From: Bordetella parapertussis
Lineage (GTDB): Bacteria; Pseudomonadota; Gammaproteobacteria; Burkholderiales; Burkholderiaceae_D
Assembly (NCBI GenBank): GCA_945867725.1
Contig: CAMBJI010000078.1
Span: 1 to 8,306 of the forward strand
DNA: 8,306 nucleotides
Reading direction: 5' to 3'
Numbering within the stretch: the first letter of the stretch is position 1; the number at the start of each line of letters is the position of its first letter. The notes under the pieces were generated by a model. That model saw nothing but the letters and a program-made list of their open reading frames with translations, searched no databases and was not told the DNA's origin. This document shows positions 5,974 through 8,306 of the stretch, in pieces. The translations under genes were made by a program, and so were the position numbers.

Positions 5974-7113
5974 ATGGACTTTGACCTGAACTCCGAGCAG
6001 CAGCAACTCGCCGATGCGATTGCGCGCTGGGCAGAAAAAGACTACGGCTTTGAGAAGCGCAAGCAGATCATCAGCTCCGATGCAGGTGTATCGACTGCTG
6101 CCTGGCAGGCCTTGGCAGAGCTGGGGGTATTAGCCTTGCCGGTGCCTTCTGAGCATGATGGTTTTGATGGCACTGCCATTGATCAGATGGTAGTGATGCA
6201 GGCACTAGGAAGTGCGCTGTTGGTTGAACCGGTGTTTGCCACTGCGCTGGGTGTGCAGTTTCTTAAACTGGCCGGCGGTCATGGTGATGTGCTGGCCAAG
6301 GTCGCTGGTGGTGACATGATTCTCGCGTGTGCACTCGGCGAGCGACAGTCGCGTCATGAACTTGTAAATATCGAGACCACGGCGCGCAAACTGGATGATC
6401 ACTATGTGATTGATGGTAGCAAGTCCGCTGTGCTGCACGGTGCTCAGGCGGGATATCTGCTTGTGTCTGCGCGCAGCGCAGGTGCGCAAAGCGATACAAA
6501 GGGTATCTCTATTTTTATGATTCCAGCAGACAGCGCCGGTATCAGCATGCGCGATGCGCGCAGTAATGACGGTATGCGCATGGCCACCATCGATTTCAAA
6601 CAGGTCAAGGTACCTGCCGCATCGCTGCTGGGTGTCGAGGGTGAGGGCTGGTCGCTGCTGGAGGCTGCCACCGATCATGGCGTTGCACTTTTATGTGCAG
6701 AGGCGCTGGGCGTCATGGAAGCACTCACAAATGCCACGCTGGAGTACTTGAAGACACGTCAGCAGTTTGGTGTCCCGATTGGGAAATTTCAAGTGCTTCA
6801 GCATCGTATGGCAGAGATGTTCATGCAGTTAGAGCAGGCGCGCTCAATGGCGATGCTGGCTGCAGTGAGTATGTCATCCGAGGAGGCAAGCGAGCGTCGG
6901 CGCGTGACCTCTGCAGCCAAAGCCCGTGTCGGTGAGGCCATGAAATACATCGGCCAACAAGCAGTTCAGCTGCATGGTGGCATGGGCGTCACCAATGAAC
7001 TTCCGGCGGCGCATTACTTCAAACGTTTGACCACGATTGAGTTGACGTTGGGGGACACTGATCATCACCTCGCGCGTTTCATTGCCCAGCCAGCCTTCGC
7101 TGCAGCGGCTTGA
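5974..7113 (+). CDS. Acyl-CoA dehydrogenase-like small subunit, PimD/FadE-like
   Basis: This 379-residue protein has the acyl-CoA dehydrogenase fold but a degenerate active site. The middle-domain signature is replaced by ACALGERQSRHEL (about 118-130). The helix-G position holds TDHG (233-236), Asp by my alignment, instead of the usual Glu. The C-terminal IYEGTSQIQ-type motif is replaced by IELTLGDTDHH (355-365). The flavin-contacting segment TRQQFGVPIGKFQ (261-273) and the signature QLHGGMGVTNE (332-342) are kept, as expected for a subunit that completes the FAD site of its partner. In known two-gene dehydrogenases (FadE26-FadE27, FadE28-FadE29) one subunit carries the base and the other does not. 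By analogy this protein assembles with the product of 4762-5958. The SD is GAGGGA at 5959-5964, overlapping the end of the upstream gene; the next gene starts 25 bases downstream. Confidence 0.9.
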   Translation: MDFDLNSEQQQLADAIARWAEKDYGFEKRKQIISSDAGVSTAAWQALAELGVLALPVPSEHDGFDGTAIDQMVVMQALGSALLVEPVFATALGVQFLKLAGGHGDVLAKVAGGDMILACALGERQSRHELVNIETTARKLDDHYVIDGSKSAVLHGAQAGYLLVSARSAGAQSDTKGISIFMIPADSAGISMRDARSNDGMRMATIDFKQVKVPAASLLGVEGEGWSLLEAATDHGVALLCAEALGVMEALTNATLEYLKTRQQFGVPIGKFQVLQHRMAEMFMQLEQARSMAMLAAVSMSSEEASERRRVTSAAKARVGEAMKYIGQQAVQLHGGMGVTNELPAAHYFKRLTTIELTLGDTDHHLARFIAQPAFAAAA

Positions 7114-7138
7114 TGGCCTGATCTCCTAAGGAAAATTC

Positions 7139-7594
7139 ATGCGAACGTTTGATACGCCCGAAGCACTGGAAGCTGAAGTTGGCAAGGAAGTCTGTGTCAG
7201 CGACTGGCTGACGATCAGTCAGGAACGCGTGAATAAGTTCGCTGAAGCGACTGATGATCCGCAGTGGATTCATGTCGATATCGAACGTGCCAAGCGCGAA
7301 TCGCTGTTTGGCGGCACGATTGCTCATGGGTTTCTGACGCTGTCCTTGTTACCGAAATTTTTTGAGTCGCAGGTCGAACTCCCGTTTGGCAAGATGAGTA
7401 TCAATTACGGTACGAACAAAGTGCGTTTTCCCTCGCCCATGATTGTCGGTGGTCGAGTGCGTGGACGGTTTTCCCTGCTGTCGGTCGAGCGTTTGGCGGA
7501 TTGCGTGCAGATTGTGTGGAAGATGACTGTGGAGCAGGAGGGTAGTGACAAGCCGGTTTGTGTGGCTGAGTCGGTGTTGCGTAGATATTTTTAG
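7139..7594 (+). CDS. MaoC/NodN-type enoyl-CoA hydratase (hot-dog fold)
   Basis: This 151-residue protein is a single hot-dog domain of the MaoC dehydratase family, closest in feel to NodN-like members. The hydratase motif ATDDPQWIHVD (37-47) supplies the catalytic pair: Asp40 and His45, five apart as in the Aeromonas PhaJ hydratase. GTIAHGFLTLSL (55-66 region) is the conserved core segment that follows. It would add water to an enoyl-CoA, usually giving the (R)-3-hydroxyacyl-CoA, and would directly use the product of the dehydrogenase pair encoded upstream. The ATG is preceded by TAAGGA (7127-7132) at six bases spacing. It is the last gene of the operon. No dehydrogenase or thiolase for the later steps is present in the window, so these would be encoded elsewhere. 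Confidence 0.9.
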   Translation: MRTFDTPEALEAEVGKEVCVSDWLTISQERVNKFAEATDDPQWIHVDIERAKRESLFGGTIAHGFLTLSLLPKFFESQVELPFGKMSINYGTNKVRFPSPMIVGGRVRGRFSLLSVERLADCVQIVWKMTVEQEGSDKPVCVAESVLRRYF

Positions 7595-7650
7595 TTGAGT
7601 GTGTTTGTCTGCAGGCCAGTAATTTGTCTCACGCTATTTGAGTAAAGCCA

Positions 7651-7792
7651 CTGGATCCCGGCCTGCGCCGGGAGCGAGTGGGGAATTCGGGTCGCATGCG
7701 ACTCGCCCACGCAGCAGTCATCACATGCAGGTGATGACGATTTTGAGACCCACTGCTCCTGACACGTCATCCCGGCGCAGGCCGGGATCCAG
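7651..7792. repeat. 142-bp palindromic element with perfect 23-bp inverted ends
   Basis: Bases 7651-7673 and 7770-7792 are exact reverse complements over 23 positions, and each end also folds on itself (TCCCGGC with GCCGGGA around CTGC/GCAG). Inside lie an imperfect inverted pair (7671-7682 with 7749-7759, one extra base), a perfect 12-base palindrome GTCGCATGCGAC (7691-7702), and a hairpin of GTCATCAC with GTGATGAC around a six-base loop (7717-7738). The whole could fold into a branched structure. It has no coding capacity and no obvious target duplication. It resembles the small palindromic intergenic repeats or MITE-like elements common in proteobacteria. It sits between convergent genes, where it could stop transcription from both sides. 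Confidence 0.85.
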
Positions 7793-7850
7793 CGTCTTTC
7801 GTTGTGGACCAGCTGACCTAAAGAAACAGAAAACCCGCTGCTACCTAGCG

Positions 7851-8306
7851 CTAAGTCTTCCGCACAAGCTGATCAGCCAGATCGTTAAAATCCCGCGCCT
7901 GTAAATCAAAAACGCCTAGATCACCCACCGCCTTTGGAACCGCAACACCATACTCATGCGGTCTATGAACATAAGCCGTCTGCAGACCGCACCCTAGCGC
8001 TGCCTGCAGATCATCTTCATGGGTGGCGACCATCATCACGTCCCGTGCTGTTAGGTCAAATAGTTCAGCCACACCCAGATAGGTTTCGGGATCAGGTTTG
8101 TAGTGCCGGAAAACCTCAGCCGATAGAATCAAATCCCAAGGTAGCTGCGCGTGCTTGGCCATGTTGGATAGCAGTGACAGATTTCCGTTCGACAGCGTGG
8201 CGATAGTGAATTCGGATTTCAGGCGGGTCAGCCCGGCCACGGTATCAGGCCAAGGGTCGAGGCGGTGCCAGGCGCGATTGAGATGCTGACGAGATGCTTC
8301 GTCGAG
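7851..8306 (-). CDS. Type II haloacid dehalogenase-like hydrolase (partial, 5' end outside window)
   Basis: The frame runs to the right edge without a start, giving the last 151 residues of a HAD-superfamily protein; full members are about 220-240 residues. Visible motifs match (S)-2-haloacid dehalogenases: TLSNGN (motif II Ser39-Asn40 of the fragment), HYKPDPETY with Lys70 and Tyr76 at the spacing of Lys151 and Tyr157 in the Pseudomonas YL enzyme, and VATHEDDL with the acidic motif IV. The dehalogenase residues Ser175 and Asn177 appear here as Ala and His, as far as I can align them. That is seen in many uncharacterised members, so true dehalogenase activity is not assured and another small phosphatase-like activity is possible. 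The nucleophile aspartate lies beyond the window. It converges on the acyl-CoA operon with the palindromic element between them. An internal GTG (8240) is not the real start, since homology continues upstream of it. Confidence 0.88.
   Translation of the reverse strand, partial: LDEASRQHLNRAWHRLDPWPDTVAGLTRLKSEFTIATLSNGNLSLLSNMAKHAQLPWDLILSAEVFRHYKPDPETYLGVAELFDLTARDVMMVATHEDDLQAALGCGLQTAYVHRPHEYGVAVPKAVGDLGVFDLQARDFNDLADQLVRKT

Noticed and set aside
5176..6006. A 276-residue open frame on the - strand across the first dehydrogenase gene.
   Set aside because: It is fully antisense to a gene with clear family motifs, its product is rich in His, Arg and Gln without recognisable motifs, and there is no suitable SD or context.
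6205..6678. A 157-residue open frame on the - strand inside the second dehydrogenase gene.
   Set aside because: It is an antisense shadow of a well-supported gene with no recognisable motif.
7638..7904. An 88-residue + strand frame running through the palindromic element.
   Set aside because: It is mostly translated inverted repeat and hairpin sequence, then overlaps the dehalogenase-like gene on the other strand; it has no SD and is low complexity.

Overview
The window is a stretch of bacterial chromosome, probably from a proteobacterium. The support is Sec/Tat-type signal peptides, Shine-Dalgarno (SD) sites, fatty-acid catabolic genes with beta/gamma-proteobacterial style sequences, and a palindromic intergenic repeat of a common proteobacterial kind. 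A betaproteobacterium of the Burkholderiales is my guess, with no marker gene to prove it. I see no rRNA, tRNA, CRISPR array, transposase, integrase, restriction or defence gene. By eye, base composition is AT-richer at the left end and GC-richer over the catabolic operon.

Left part (1-2640): two small exported proteins are encoded on the + strand. The first (47-412) is an unrecognised secreted protein with two cysteines. The second (561-872) has three CP-x9-C modules and is followed by a good rho-independent terminator (894-920). Facing them on the - strand is a two-gene unit: an unrecognised exported protein (2090-2629, TTG start with a good SD) followed by a probably Tat-exported alpha/beta hydrolase of the dienelactone hydrolase/PAF-acetylhydrolase type (954-2078).

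Middle (2640-4680): a possible small membrane protein (2700-2876) runs into a Sel1-repeat protein (2873-4111) through a TTGA stop/start overlap. Then come 395 bases without a convincing gene. They hold an FNR/Anr-like palindrome, a weak promoter and a 12-bp tandem repeat of almost four copies. A 40-residue lipoprotein gene (4507-4629) follows, and behind it a long hairpin.

Right part (4680-8306): a tight three-gene operon encodes a large, catalytically complete acyl-CoA dehydrogenase, a second acyl-CoA dehydrogenase-like subunit without the usual catalytic glutamate, and a MaoC/NodN-type enoyl-CoA hydratase. Together they would carry out the first two steps of one beta-oxidation round on an unidentified acyl-CoA, the pair probably acting as a hetero-oligomer like PimC/PimD or the mycobacterial FadE pairs. 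The operon ends at a 142-bp element with perfect 23-bp inverted ends and nested palindromes (7651-7792). This element separates it from a convergent, 5'-truncated type II haloacid dehalogenase-like gene on the - strand that runs off the right edge.

No obviously new multi-gene system is visible. The items most worth a second look are the structured repeat element, the FNR-like site with its tandem repeat, the small cysteine-module protein, and the split dehydrogenase operon.
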